Shown: positions 42,750-51,439, counted from the stretch's first letter. The stretch is DNA of 64,000 nt from Sinomonas sp. ASV322 (GCF_030908245.1 NZ_JAVFJJ010000007.1:62001-126000), one strand, 5' to 3'. Translations and numbers: made by a program. Notes: generated by a model from the sequence alone, not told the origin.

Positions 42750-43250
42750 CTATGGTTGGTGCCGCTGTTTCCAGAGGCGAAAGCCCAAGTCAATGGCGAG
42801 CAGGAATGTGGCGACGAGAAGGGCGAGACCTCCGCTCACGATCAGGACCATCAAAAGATCGGAATGTCTCGAATTGTCTTTGATGTGCTCGACGGCGGCT
42901 CCGACCACGGCATCGGGATAGAATACTGCCACCGAAGGGGCCGCGAAAGCGAACAGAAGGGAATACGTGGCCTTGAGCCGTCTGTAGTGCCGCTTCAGGT
43001 GACGGATCAGGACCGAGCAGGCTCCCGCCGTTATTCCGGTCAGGAAGAGGAGGGCTGTCGCGTTTCCGATGTTCGACCCATCTTGGAACGAGAGGTAAGA
43101 CTCGACAAGCCCCAGCCCGCTATATTGCGCAGTGACGACGAAGGCTCCATAGACACCCAGCATCCACGGGACAATGCCGGAGATCAAGATTGCTGCAGTG
43201 GCAATTCGCCCCTCCCTCACCAACTGTCTATTTAGTTCTACCAATTGCAT
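42750..43250 (-). CDS. Hypothetical four-helix membrane protein, partner of DUF2599 module 2
   Basis: A 166-residue protein with four hydrophobic segments (TAAILISGIVPWMLGVYGAF; ALLFLTGITAGACSVL; LLFAFAAPSVAVFY; LMVLIVSGGLALLVATFLLA) and charged loops. No family recognised. Its ATG lies inside the end of the DUF2599 gene (13-base overlap), so translation is coupled. Codon use and base composition are less GC-rich than the surrounding chromosome. By position it is the counterpart of the gene at 33622; an immunity protein guarding the producer from the upstream secreted protein is a hypothesis. Confidence 0.65.
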   Translation of the reverse strand: MQLVELNRQLVREGRIATAAILISGIVPWMLGVYGAFVVTAQYSGLGLVESYLSFQDGSNIGNATALLFLTGITAGACSVLIRHLKRHYRRLKATYSLLFAFAAPSVAVFYPDAVVGAAVEHIKDNSRHSDLLMVLIVSGGLALLVATFLLAIDLGFRLWKQRHQP

Positions 43251-44290
43251 GTGTCCTGCGGCGGCCAGACTCTACCAATCCGGCTTCGCCAATCAGGGAC
43301 GGATCGACGCTCGTACTCGAGATCAAATGTCCCTGGCTCAGCAATTCCCCCCAGCACGTGACATTCCCACTGCTGCCGCATCGAGTCCGTGAACATCCAC
43401 CAGGAATGCTTCTCCTTAAGAAGGTTCCAGCCCGACGTTAGGAATTGACCTGCATTGAAGACCAGGTCATGACGCCCCCAGATTGAAAGTTCAATGGATA
43501 GCTGGTTCATGCCGTAGGCCGAGTTCCAGTGCCACTCGGACCAGTTGAACAGCTGCCACCACGCGTAGTAGACCCGTGGGTCCGCGATAACGGGATAGGC
43601 GACGTGTTGCCCCGTGTGCTCCACAATCTGCGCGATGACGTTACCGTTGACTTCGTAATGGGTCTTGACCGGCGCGCCATTGGCATCGACCGCCCATGCA
43701 GGCGCGATCCAACCCTTTGAGGTTCCATTCCTGTCCCTCAGTGAGATCGATCCATCGCCGGTCTGTATAGGAGTCGTGTCAGCGGTCAGCTCCAGCCGGT
43801 AGTCGTACCTGACTGGAGCATGCCGATTGTTCAAGACGGTCAGGGCGCGGATGGAGCCGTCTGTGAGGGTCTGCACTCCGAGGTCCACTTGCCCGTTTGG
43901 ATCGGTTAGTACGGTGGTTCCGTCGGCTGCGATCTGAGGGTCTGGCGCTACTGCAGGGCTTGGCAACTCGAGCGAAAGTTTGAGCCCGCCGTCGCCGCCG
44001 TCCAGGTTTGCTTTGGCCCTACCTCGGTCCTTGGTGATTTTGACTCGCCCGGACCGGACGCTGGCCTCGACCGATCCTGTATCGGATTTGGCCGGTCTTA
44101 CGAGAGTTGTCTCGCCCTGTCCTGAACGTGCGAGACCCTTATTAATCGCGGTAGCCGTGGATTCGAGCTTGTGGTTCCCTGTGTCACCCTGCGGGACTGC
44201 TTGGGCGACGGATGCGGGTGCGATAAGGCAGAGGGCGATAACAGAAGCTGCAACTCGAAGTGTTTTCAATCCTTTATCTGGCAAAATCAC
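43238..44290 (-). CDS. Secreted DUF2599-type protein, module 2
   Basis: A 350-residue exported protein: signal peptide ([20 protein letters not shown], cut near AQA), beta-rich middle, the shared block [28 protein letters not shown] and AYPVIADPR, and a C-terminal DUF2599-like region with [22 protein letters not shown] and the ending DTCNW. GTG start at 44290 follows GGGGGA by five bases in a leader (TTGGGGGACCA) nearly the same as in module 1. The function of DUF2599 is unknown; conserved N-terminal delivery block with divergent C-terminus suggests a secreted effector, which is inference. Confidence 0.75.
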   Translation of the reverse strand: MILPDKGLKTLRVAASVIALCLIAPASVAQAVPQGDTGNHKLESTATAINKGLARSGQGETTLVRPAKSDTGSVEASVRSGRVKITKDRGRAKANLDGGDGGLKLSLELPSPAVAPDPQIAADGTTVLTDPNGQVDLGVQTLTDGSIRALTVLNNRHAPVRYDYRLELTADTTPIQTGDGSISLRDRNGTSKGWIAPAWAVDANGAPVKTHYEVNGNVIAQIVEHTGQHVAYPVIADPRVYYAWWQLFNWSEWHWNSAYGMNQLSIELSIWGRHDLVFNAGQFLTSGWNLLKEKHSWWMFTDSMRQQWECHVLGGIAEPGTFDLEYERRSVPDWRSRIGRVWPPQDTCNW

Positions 44291-44621
44291 TTGGTCCCCC
44301 AATCGATGCCGTGGGTTGCGAGCAGGTGCCCGCGTGAAAGTGACGGTACAGGTCAACGCCGGCTTTGGGGGCGGATTGACAAAAAACTGTCGCGAATTGC
44401 CTGTTGATATGGCGCGATTGTGCCTTTTCGCGGGGACCGGGCGTGGTGTTCGGCGGGTTGAGGGCGCGAAAATCCCGCATTTCGTCACAATTGCGGCAGG
44501 CTATGCGATTCCTGTGTGGTCGCTGGGAGTTTTCCACAGCGAGCCTCTCGCCATCGACAGCCGGCGGCCCACGATGGTACGGTGCGTAACGTCGCACACG
44601 AACCATGTTGGGGGACTACCC
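44291..44621. promoter_or_regulatory. Divergent region between DUF2599 module 2 and M23 peptidase
   Basis: No gene is seen. It contains TTCGTCACAATTGC (44481-44494), matching the motif upstream of DUF2599 module 1, a TACGGT -10-like box at 44578-44583, and the M23 leader TTGGGGGAC directly before the GTG. Composition is lower in GC than in flanking genes up to about 44600. Confidence 0.4.
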
Positions 44622-45749
44622 GTGGGCAGCACATTGGATGCTGTGCTCCAGGCCGCTAGGCCGAGAGGGCATCGATTCTTGATTGCCGCTGTTGCGGCCG
44701 TGAGTTCGCTGGTTATCAGCGTTGCCCCTGCGTTCGCCGACGCTGGCGGCGACTCGGTGAGGGCGGATCCGAACGCCGTGATCGTCTTCGAACACGCCGA
44801 CGTGAGCTCGATTCCGGCCGGCAAGCACTCCGGCGTCGTACTTCTCGCGTCGTCGGACCTTTCCCGCCCGCCCCAAGGCAAGCTGTACGCCCCGCTCGAA
44901 AGCCTCGTCCCGACGTCGCCCTTCGGGTATCGCATCAACCCCCTCAATGACGAGCCCGGCGAATTCCACTGGGGCCAGGATTTCGGCGCCCCGTGCGGGA
45001 CGCGCGTCTACGCGGCCGACGCCGGGATCGTCCGGGCCGCGGGCTGGCACCCGTGGGGCGGTGGGAACCGGGTCGAGATCGACCACGGCAATGGTCTCGT
45101 CACGACCTACAACCACATGCTCGACGCGGCCGTCAAGGTCGGAGACACCGTTGCCGTCGGGCAGGTGATCGGACTCGTGGGCTCCACGGGGAGCGCAACG
45201 GGATGCCATCTGCATTTTGAGACCATCCTCAAAGGAACCTACAAGGACCCGATGGAGTGGGGCTTCATTCCGATCGCGCAGCGCAATACGGTGACGGATC
45301 TGACCCTTACCGACTACACGCCGTCGGACGGCAAGACCCAGTCGGACCAGAACTGGGACATTCCCGGTCCGGTCAGCCAGCCCGCTCCCGGCGAGACGAT
45401 TCGGAAAGCCCCTGCCCCCGCGCCCGTGCCGCCAGTGCCGCCGTCGGCTGCTCCGCACCCCTCTGCGCCGAGCACACCGACGCCGACGCCCTCGCCATCC
45501 AGCTCGCCCACACCGAGCCCGACGCATACGGCTCCGACCCCCTCGCCGAGCCCGTCGCCCTCGCCGAGCCCCTCGCCGTCGCCGAGCCCCTCGCCGACCC
45601 CGTCGCCCAGCGCGTGCCCGTCCCCGACGCCGACTGCCTCGCCGTCGCCGTCGGGAGGGCTGGTTTCGTCGATCGTGTCGCCTTCGCCTTCGCCGAAGGC
45701 GAGCCCCACGTGCTCATCGACGCCAAGCCCCTCGCCCTCGGGCCACTGA
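44622..45749 (+). CDS. Secreted M23-family metallopeptidase with Ser/Pro-rich tail
   Basis: A 375-residue exported peptidase. Signal segment [20 protein letters not shown] is cut near AFA; the LytM/M23 domain (about 95-215) has the zinc ligands in [12 protein letters not shown] (HxxxD) and CHLHFET (HxH), with [14 protein letters not shown] between. The last 110 residues are a proline/serine/threonine tail with repeated SP, likely a cell-wall spanning or attachment region. It probably cleaves peptidoglycan cross-bridges, although some members only bind. GTG start follows TTGGGGGAC. Confidence 0.9.
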   Translation: MGSTLDAVLQAARPRGHRFLIAAVAAVSSLVISVAPAFADAGGDSVRADPNAVIVFEHADVSSIPAGKHSGVVLLASSDLSRPPQGKLYAPLESLVPTSPFGYRINPLNDEPGEFHWGQDFGAPCGTRVYAADAGIVRAAGWHPWGGGNRVEIDHGNGLVTTYNHMLDAAVKVGDTVAVGQVIGLVGSTGSATGCHLHFETILKGTYKDPMEWGFIPIAQRNTVTDLTLTDYTPSDGKTQSDQNWDIPGPVSQPAPGETIRKAPAPAPVPPVPPSAAPHPSAPSTPTPTPSPSSSPTPSPTHTAPTPSPSPSPSPSPSPSPSPSPTPSPSACPSPTPTASPSPSGGLVSSIVSPSPSPKASPTCSSTPSPSPSGH

Positions 45750-45771
45750 GCGGCGCGACTAAGCTGTCTGG

Positions 45772-46281
45772 GTGAGCCTGCACGATATCGCCCTGACCCT
45801 CAACGACGGAACCGAGACGACGTTCGGCGAGTTCGCCGGCTCGGCGGTGCTCGTGGTCAACGTCGCGTCGAAATGCGGCTACACGGGTCAATATGACGGC
45901 CTCGAAAACGTCTATCGCGAATATCGGGACCGCGGATTCGTGGTCCTCGGATTCCCGTGCAATCAATTCGCGGGCCAGGAACCCGGCACCGACGCGGAAA
46001 TCGAGGAATTCTGCCGCCTCACGTACGGCGTTTCGTTCCCTCTCGCGGCGAAGGCGAATGTCCTCGGTCCCCGGCAGCACCCGCTCTACGCCGAGCTCGC
46101 GCGTTTCCCCGCCGACGACGACCTCGGCGACAAGGTCCGCTGGAATTTCGAGAAGTTCCTCGTTGATGCGGAGGGCCACGTCGTGCGCCGCTTCCGCTCC
46201 GCCGTCGCCCCCGAGGCGCCTGAGCTGCGCGCCGCGCTCGAGGCCGTCCTTCCGCTGGCCGCGGCCGTTCGGGCTGAATAG
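45772..46281 (+). CDS. Glutathione peroxidase family protein (thiol peroxidase)
   Basis: A 169-residue peroxidase. The catalytic Cys35 is in NVASKCGYTGQY, partnered by Gln65 in FPCNQFAGQE and Trp124 in RWNFEKFLVD, the standard tetrad; Cys81 may act as resolving residue. It reduces peroxides, in actinobacteria usually with thioredoxin rather than glutathione. TAAGCT (45760-45765) lies six bases before the GTG, so the message is probably leaderless. Confidence 0.93.
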   Translation: MSLHDIALTLNDGTETTFGEFAGSAVLVVNVASKCGYTGQYDGLENVYREYRDRGFVVLGFPCNQFAGQEPGTDAEIEEFCRLTYGVSFPLAAKANVLGPRQHPLYAELARFPADDDLGDKVRWNFEKFLVDAEGHVVRRFRSAVAPEAPELRAALEAVLPLAAAVRAE

Positions 46282-46296
46282 ACCCGTGCCGAGCGG

Positions 46297-46869
46297 CTAC
46301 GCCGCCCAGGCGCGCGCGACGGCTTCGAGCGCCTCCGCGTAGATTCCCGCCCAGTCCGCCTCTGGCTCGACGCAGGCGAACTCGAGGCTCACGAGCCCAT
46401 GGACTTGGCCCCAGATGGCGATGACGGCGGCCTCCACAGATGCGGCGCGCAGCTCGCCGCTCCGCTGGCCCGTCGCCACGGCATCGCGGAGCGGGGCCAT
46501 CGCGGCCTCCCCGACGGCGGACGACGGCGCCACCCCGCCGTCCGGACGTGCGGAAGAGCCGAACATGAGCCGATACAGCGCGGGGTGTCCGAGCGCCCAT
46601 TCCCGGTATGCCAAGCCCAAGGTGCGGAGGCCGCCGTCGGCCGCTTCCCTCTGCGACTGGGCGAACGACGCGAAGCCGCCGTCGACGACGGCCTGGAGCA
46701 GCTCGGTCTTGCCGCCGAAGAGCGAGTAGATCGCCGTCGTCGATGTTCCCGCGCTCGCCGCCACCTCGCGGAGCGTCACGCGTGCCGGGCCTTCGCGGTC
46801 GACGAGTTCGAGGGTGACTTCGAGGAGCCGCGAGCGGACGGCGTCGTCGTGCACAACAGGTCTTGCCAT
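46297..46869 (-). CDS. TetR-family regulator (WHG-domain type)
   Basis: A 190-residue repressor: N-terminal helix-turn-helix VTLREVAASAGTSTTAIYSL then FGGKTELLQAV, and C-terminal ligand domain with REWALGHPALYRLMFGSS and a WGQVHGLVSLE motif, the WHG-type signature. TACACT is seven bases before the ATG, so the message is probably leaderless. Palindromes at 46884-46902 lie between it and the divergent DUF4188 gene, which it likely represses. Confidence 0.88.
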   Translation of the reverse strand: MARPVVHDDAVRSRLLEVTLELVDREGPARVTLREVAASAGTSTTAIYSLFGGKTELLQAVVDGGFASFAQSQREAADGGLRTLGLAYREWALGHPALYRLMFGSSARPDGGVAPSSAVGEAAMAPLRDAVATGQRSGELRAASVEAAVIAIWGQVHGLVSLEFACVEPEADWAGIYAEALEAVARAWAA

Positions 46870-46883
46870 GGGGTCAAGTGTAT

Positions 46884-46902
46884 CGTAACGTCGTTACGTA
46901 AC
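46884..46902. promoter_or_regulatory. TetR operator palindromes
   Basis: CGTAACG-T-CGTTACG (46884-46898) is a perfect inverted repeat, overlapped by GTTACGTAAC (46893-46902), also perfect. They fall in the space between the TetR and DUF4188 genes. Confidence 0.65.
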
Positions 46903-46931
46903 GTTGTTTTGAAACCCGGAGGGGGAATCCC

Positions 46932-47426
46932 ATGGCGCTCGAAGTCTTTCCCGGCCGCTTCACCGCCCAACCTGAGGGCGGCGTGACGGTGTTCCTCATC
47001 GGGATGCGGGCCAACCGCTGGTGGAAGCTCGGCTCGGTCATGCGAGTCGCCGCTGCGATGCCTCGCATGCTCCGCTACCTCGCCGCCAATCCCGAGTCGG
47101 GGATGCTCGGCTTCCACCAGTGGCTTGGCCGCACCACCATCCTCGTGAGCTATTGGCGCAGCCCCGAGGACCTCATGCGCTTCGCGGCCGACCGCGACGC
47201 GCCGCATCTTGCCCCGTGGCGAGACTTCATGAAGACGGTCTCGGGGACCGGCGACATCGGCGTGTGGCACGAGACGTATTCCGTCCCGGCTTCCGGCATG
47301 GAGGCGGTCTACAACGGCATGCCCGCTTTTGGGCTCGCAAAGGCCACGGCCCACGTTCCCGTGAAGGGCGGTCTCAACACTGCGCGGCAGCGCTGGGCCC
47401 ACGCGAGCGCAGACGGCCGCGAATAA
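46932..47426 (+). CDS. DUF4188 family protein
   Basis: A 164-residue protein with the DUF4188 sequence order: VTVFLIGMRANRWWKLG, MPRMLRYLAANPESGMLGFH, TTILVSYWRSPEDLMRFA, DRDAPHLAPWRDF and TGDIGVWHETY, then YNGMPAFGLAKAT. The fold is ferredoxin-like, as in heme-degrading-type monooxygenases; the reaction is unknown. GGAGGGGG is the ribosome site. Divergent from and probably repressed by the TetR gene. Confidence 0.87.
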   Translation: MALEVFPGRFTAQPEGGVTVFLIGMRANRWWKLGSVMRVAAAMPRMLRYLAANPESGMLGFHQWLGRTTILVSYWRSPEDLMRFAADRDAPHLAPWRDFMKTVSGTGDIGVWHETYSVPASGMEAVYNGMPAFGLAKATAHVPVKGGLNTARQRWAHASADGRE

Positions 47427-47481
47427 ACGCAGCCGCCGCGCATAACGCAGCCGGCCGCGCATGGCGCAGCCCGCCGCGCAT
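47426..47481. repeat. Three tandem 18-19-bp repeats after the DUF4188 gene
   Basis: Units at 47426-47443, 47444-47462 and 47463-47481 share CGCAGCC(G)GCCGCGCAT. They directly follow the DUF4188 stop, between convergent genes. Confidence 0.65.
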
Positions 47482-47493
47482 CAGCCGGGAGAA

Positions 47494-48396
47494 TCAGCGC
47501 TCGGCGAGCGCCGCGTCCCGCCACTCGTCCCGCCACTCGCGCAGGAAGGCGAGGCCGGCGTCGTCGTGAATCACTTCGGGGCCAAGGCCGAGGTACCCGG
47601 CGGTGAGGATCTCGTACGGCTTCTCAGGCACCCCGTCCTCGGGCCGCACGTCGACGTGGGAGACCTCGTGGTCGTTGTGGTGCAGCCAGTCCGCCATCGC
47701 GTAGTCGGTCCGCGAGTCGCCCATCGTGAACCACGCCTGGGGCACGATCCCGTCGCGGTGCAGCAGCTCGCACGCCCGGCTCGCGCCGAGGTCCTTGCCC
47801 AGGCGCACCGACTCGATGTCCGTCGAGATGATGGTCGGGTCGATCCGGTAGTCCACGGTGTCGTCCTCGCCGGGCACATGATGGTCGAGCCGGACGGCAC
47901 CGAGCCCGAGGCGGCCCATGACGGACATGGCTTCTGCGTCGAAATGCTCCTGGATCGCGCGGTACACGTCGTTCGAGACCTCAATGTGCTGCTCGACCGA
48001 GACCATCGCGCGCTTTGTCTCGTCGAAGAACATGTGGTCGGAGTAGTAGCTCGAGACGAGGTCCCGGATCGCGTCAGAGAACTCGCTCGGAACCGCAAGC
48101 TCCCGGTCCACATGCACCGGCCCCGCGCCGGCGCCGGTGAACGAGAACCACGTCGCGCCCTTCTCGCAGATCGCGTGGACCCGCAGCCCGTCCGGCATCC
48201 CTGCGGCGATCATCGGCTCCATGACCTGCTGCGCGATGAACGCATCCGAACGCCCCGTGTTGAAGACGACCGGGATTCCGGACGCACCCAGCTCGAGCAG
48301 GAGCGAGATGATCTCAGGCCTTACCGCGCGCGTGACGGGGCTTGCGATGGGGCCGTCGACGTCGAGGAGGAGGGCAAACGGGGGTCGGGTCTCCAT
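47494..48396 (-). CDS. HAD-superfamily hydrolase
   Basis: A 300-residue phosphatase-like protein: motif I LLLDVDGPIAS (nucleophile and acid Asp), motif II VVFNTGRS, a long cap (about 60-210) and motif IV TMGDSRTDYAMADWL. It resembles Cof-type/sucrose-phosphatase-like HADs with a C2 cap. A phosphorylated metabolite is the probable substrate. It converges on the DUF4188 gene across the repeat array. Confidence 0.82.
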   Translation of the reverse strand: METRPPFALLLDVDGPIASPVTRAVRPEIISLLLELGASGIPVVFNTGRSDAFIAQQVMEPMIAAGMPDGLRVHAICEKGATWFSFTGAGAGPVHVDRELAVPSEFSDAIRDLVSSYYSDHMFFDETKRAMVSVEQHIEVSNDVYRAIQEHFDAEAMSVMGRLGLGAVRLDHHVPGEDDTVDYRIDPTIISTDIESVRLGKDLGASRACELLHRDGIVPQAWFTMGDSRTDYAMADWLHHNDHEVSHVDVRPEDGVPEKPYEILTAGYLGLGPEVIHDDAGLAFLREWRDEWRDAALAER

Positions 48397-48500
48397 GCGC
48401 CTATTCTGTCAGCACGAGGCCGGGTAACCGTTCGGCCACAATCCGAGGGACTCCCCGGGGCGGCATGACGGCTCGGCGCGCAGTTGTCTACGCTGGTCGC

Positions 48501-48800
48501 GTGATCTTCAAAGCAGTGGGGGAAGGACGCCCCTATCCGGACCATGGGTACCACACGCCCAAGGACTGGGCCGCGCTTCCGCCACGCCCGGTGCGGCTCG
48601 ACGAGCTCGTCACGACGAAGCGCACGCTCGACCTCGAGGCCCTTCTCGCCGAGGACTCGACATTCTTCGGCGATCTTTTCCCCCACGTCGTGCAGTACAA
48701 GGGCGTCCTCTACCTCGAGGACGGCCTCCACCGCGCACTTCGCACTGCCCTGCACCAGCGCACGGCGATCCACGCGCGGGTCCTGGACCTCGATTCCTGA
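48501..48800 (+). CDS. Conserved actinobacterial protein (sometimes labelled VapB-family antitoxin)
   Basis: A 99-residue protein with RPYPDHGYHTPKDWAALPPR, VRLDELVTTKRTLDLEALLA, FFGDLFPHVVQYKG and LYLEDGLHRALRTALHQR. This is a widely conserved actinobacterial protein, and the antitoxin label seen on its relatives has no support here, as no toxin gene is adjacent. TACGCT sits six bases before the GTG, so it is probably leaderless. The LytR_C gene follows after 14 bases and may be cotranscribed. Confidence 0.7.
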   Translation: MIFKAVGEGRPYPDHGYHTPKDWAALPPRPVRLDELVTTKRTLDLEALLAEDSTFFGDLFPHVVQYKGVLYLEDGLHRALRTALHQRTAIHARVLDLDS

Positions 48801-48814
48801 GCCGGGCAGCGACC

Positions 48815-49456
48815 ATGAGCCGCCGGCCCAAGGACCTCTCCGAGTATCACGGGCACCACGTCATCGACGGTGAGGAACTGCGCGCACAATTCGAGCGCGA
48901 TACTGCGGCGCGCCGCAGATGGTGGACCTTCCGGCGCGTCAGGCACGGGATCATGCTCATCCTGCTCGTCGCGCTCGTCGTTGTCGGCGTGGGTGGCGCG
49001 TTTGCAGTGCTGGGCGGCTATCTCAAGATCCCGCAGCCGGGTGCCGCGCCGTCGCCCTCTCCGACGTGCCCCGCAGGGCCCTTCGACTACGCCGCGCCGG
49101 ATTCGGTGCGAGTCCGTGTCCTCAACGCGACCGGCAAGGAAGGCCTGGCCAAGGGCGTCGCGGACCAGCTCGCCCAGCGCAAATTCGTCGTCGGCAGCGT
49201 GGACAATTCGAAGGCCGCCGGATCTGCCGCGGCCGTCGTCGTCGCCGGTCCGGCGGGGGAGAGTGGCGCCTTCACGCTTCAGCGCAACGTCCCGGGGAGC
49301 GTGTTCATGCCGGACGGCCGGGGAGACGCGACCGTCGATCTTGTCCTGCTTCCGACCTTCAAGGATCTTCGCGACCCCGGACTCGTCGACCAGACTCCCG
49401 GACCCCTTGTGTGCTCGCTTGCCTCGCCGAGCCCGGCGCCCACACCGGCGAAGTAG
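48815..49456 (+). CDS. LytR_C-domain membrane protein
   Basis: A 213-residue protein with a charged cytoplasmic N-terminus (1-42), one membrane segment (HGIMLILLVALVVVGVGGAF, about 44-70), a short Pro/Ser spacer with one Cys, and a LytR C-terminal-like domain (VRVRVLNATGKEGLAKGVAD, FVVGSVDNS). Such stand-alone LytR_C proteins sit on the outer membrane face in actinobacteria and are thought to assist cell-wall glycopolymer attachment; no catalytic LCP domain is present. Confidence 0.87.
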   Translation: MSRRPKDLSEYHGHHVIDGEELRAQFERDTAARRRWWTFRRVRHGIMLILLVALVVVGVGGAFAVLGGYLKIPQPGAAPSPSPTCPAGPFDYAAPDSVRVRVLNATGKEGLAKGVADQLAQRKFVVGSVDNSKAAGSAAAVVVAGPAGESGAFTLQRNVPGSVFMPDGRGDATVDLVLLPTFKDLRDPGLVDQTPGPLVCSLASPSPAPTPAK

Positions 49457-49468
49457 CCGCGCCAGGCG

Positions 49469-50137
49469 TCAGGCCCTGACCGGGCGCCGATCGTCGTCGA
49501 AACGCGCCCCCACGCCGAGCTGGATGAACCGCACGGTGGCGTCAGTGTGCCGATCCGGCGAAGTGGGCTCCCCCATGGGGTCCGACGAGGGCGACGCGTC
49601 CACCTCGCCGTCCTTCTGCCCGCGGTTCGCGCTCGCCGCGAGCGAGCCCAGGACAAGCTGAGCGAGCTCCTCGAGATCGGCCCGCGGGATGTACCCCTCG
49701 TCCATGCATTCGCGCAGGATGTCGCGGAGCACCGCGTTGAGCTCGCCAACGTGATCCCCGAGCTTCGCGAACGACGACGGCGAAAGCACCGCGCGCATCG
49801 CCGGTCCCGGCGGGAGATGGCGGCGCGAGAGGTCCTCGACCTGCGCCCGCACGTAGATCGCGAGCTTGTCGACGGGATTCCTGGCCGCGGCGAGCTGGTC
49901 CTTGAGCTCGGTGAGGAAGCGGCCGGTCTCGTCCAAGGCGTAGCCGATGAGCAGCTCTTCGAGGTCGGCGTAGTAGTTGTAGACGGCGGTGCGCCCGATG
50001 CCGGCTTGCCGTGCGACGTCGGTCATCGTGAGCCCTGGTAGGCCGCGAGTGAACAGGAGCTCGCCGAACGCGTCGAGGATGCGGCGCTGTGTGAGGGCGC
50101 GCTGGGCGGCATTCGACTCTGCCTGGATGCGGGGCAT
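49469..50137 (-). CDS. TetR-family transcriptional regulator
   Basis: A 222-residue regulator: helix-turn-helix LTMTDVARQAGIGRTAVYNY then YADLEELLIGY, followed by a ligand domain with DKLAIYVRAQVEDLSRRH and a C-terminal LEELAQLVLGSLAA. The last ~30 residues are disordered. TAAAAT is six bases before the ATG, so it is probably leaderless. It converges on the LytR_C gene; no divergent target is evident. Confidence 0.87.
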   Translation of the reverse strand: MPRIQAESNAAQRALTQRRILDAFGELLFTRGLPGLTMTDVARQAGIGRTAVYNYYADLEELLIGYALDETGRFLTELKDQLAAARNPVDKLAIYVRAQVEDLSRRHLPPGPAMRAVLSPSSFAKLGDHVGELNAVLRDILRECMDEGYIPRADLEELAQLVLGSLAASANRGQKDGEVDASPSSDPMGEPTSPDRHTDATVRFIQLGVGARFDDDRRPVRA

Positions 50138-50250
50138 ACTGCCATTTTACGTCGGAGTGTCACCAAACGCGTGCATCGGGGCCGTTCTGGTGGGGCGCGG
50201 TCGCGCTCCGGCCCGCTTCTTGGGCTCCGTTTTCGCGTGCCGGCGCGACA

Positions 50251-50300
50251 CGCCGCGCTCCCGACCGATTGGGAAATCACAACCGGTCGGGAGCGCGGCG
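50251..50300. terminator. 17-bp perfect hairpin at the end of the sugar operon
   Basis: CGCCGCGCTCCCGACCG (50251-50267) pairs perfectly with 50284-50300 around a 16-base loop. It lies 38 bases beyond the stop of the last operon gene and is the likely terminator. The space 50138-50338 holds no gene. Confidence 0.7.
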
Positions 50301-50338
50301 GCGCGAGGCGGCGGGAGGCGGGCCAAGCGCAGCGGCGG

Positions 50339-51343
50339 TCAGCCCTGGTTGCTGAAGGCCGCGTCGAAGGAGGCGGTGCTCGGCGCGAAGTCGAACTTCT
50401 TGAGCGCCGCGAGGGCCTCGGGGGCGCCCTGGAGGCGGTCCATGCCGGCGTCCTCCCATTCGACGGAGATCGGGCCGTCGTAGCCGATCGCAGTCAGTGC
50501 CCGGAACGAGTCCTCCCAGGGGACGTCGCCGCGGCCGGCGGAGACGAAGTCCCAGCCGCGGCGGGGGTCGCCCCATGGCAGGTGGGAGGAAAGGATGCCC
50601 GCGCGGCCGTTGCCCATGCGCATGCGGGTGTCCTTGCAATCCACGTGGTAGATGCGGTCGGCGAAATCGGTGATGAAGGCCACGGGGTCGATGCTCTGCC
50701 ACATCATGTGGGACGGGTCCCAGTTGAGGCCGAACGCGGGCCGGTTCCCCACCGCGTCGAGGGCGCGCTTCGTGGACCAGTAGTCGTAGGCGATCTCGGA
50801 CGGGTGGACCTCGTGGGCGAAGCGGACGCCGCATTCGTCGAAGACGTCCAGGATGGGGTTCCACCGGTCGGCGAAGTCCTGGTACCCGGCGTCGATGACC
50901 TCGCCGGGCACGGGCGGGAACATCGCCACGTACTGCCAGATGCTCGAGCCGGTGAACCCGACGACGGTCTTGACCCCGAGCGCCTTGGCCAGCCGCGCGG
51001 TGTTCTTGAGCTCCTCGGCGGCACGCTGACGCACGCCCTCGGGGTCGCCGTCGCCCCACACGCGGGAGCCGACGATCGCCTGGTGGCGGAAGTCGATCGG
51101 GTCGTCGCACACGGCCTGGCCCTTGAGGTGGTTCGAGATGGCCCAGACCTTGAGGCCGTACTTTTCGAGGATGCCGAGGCGCTCGGCGATGTACGCCTCG
51201 TCGTCCCAGCGCCATGCGTCGAGGTGCTCGCCCGAGACCGCGATCTCGAGCCCGTCGTACCCCCACTCGGCGGCGTACCTGGCCACCTCCTCGAGGGTCA
51301 GGTCGGCCCACTGGCCGGTGAACAGGGTGAAGGGGCGGGGCAT
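50339..51343 (-). CDS. Sugar phosphate isomerase/epimerase-type TIM-barrel enzyme
   Basis: A 334-residue AP-endonuclease-2 (xylose isomerase-like) barrel. Metal ligands are expected from the Glu in RFAHEVHPSEIAYDY, Asp/His in GLNWDPSHMMWQ, HVDCKDTR and the late Glu in ISVEWEDAGMD. This subgroup includes 3-keto-glycoside lyases, keto-inositol dehydratases and related enzymes; with three Gfo/Idh dehydrogenases in the operon it may act on an oxidised sugar rather than a phosphate. Last gene of the operon, after a 131-base gap containing a long palindrome. Confidence 0.8.
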   Translation of the reverse strand: MPRPFTLFTGQWADLTLEEVARYAAEWGYDGLEIAVSGEHLDAWRWDDEAYIAERLGILEKYGLKVWAISNHLKGQAVCDDPIDFRHQAIVGSRVWGDGDPEGVRQRAAEELKNTARLAKALGVKTVVGFTGSSIWQYVAMFPPVPGEVIDAGYQDFADRWNPILDVFDECGVRFAHEVHPSEIAYDYWSTKRALDAVGNRPAFGLNWDPSHMMWQSIDPVAFITDFADRIYHVDCKDTRMRMGNGRAGILSSHLPWGDPRRGWDFVSAGRGDVPWEDSFRALTAIGYDGPISVEWEDAGMDRLQGAPEALAALKKFDFAPSTASFDAAFSNQG

Positions 51344-51385
51344 CGGGATTCCTTCCGGGGGAGCGGGTGTGGGTGGGAGGACTTT

Positions 51386-51439
51386 CGTTCAGGGGTCACG
51401 TCCCGTGGGTCGTGACCCACGGGACGTGACCCCTGAACG
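51386..51439. repeat. Perfect 26-bp palindrome within the sugar operon
   Basis: Arms 51386-51411 and 51414-51439 are perfectly complementary with only 2 bases between; the core is GGGGTCACGTCCCGTGGGTC. It stands between the third Gfo/Idh gene and the last isomerase gene, so it could reduce expression of the latter or protect mRNA ends. Confidence 0.85.

Noticed and set aside
42531-44620. tRNA-Ser as an attachment site of an integrated element
   Set aside because: No duplicate of the tRNA 3' end and no integrase gene were found downstream, although the adjacent stretch is lower in GC.
48501-48800. VapB antitoxin of a toxin-antitoxin pair
   Set aside because: No PIN-domain or other toxin gene is adjacent; the following gene codes for a LytR_C membrane protein.
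50339-51343. C-glycoside deglycosidase large subunit
   Set aside because: The known enzymes need a small second subunit encoded next door; none is present in this operon.
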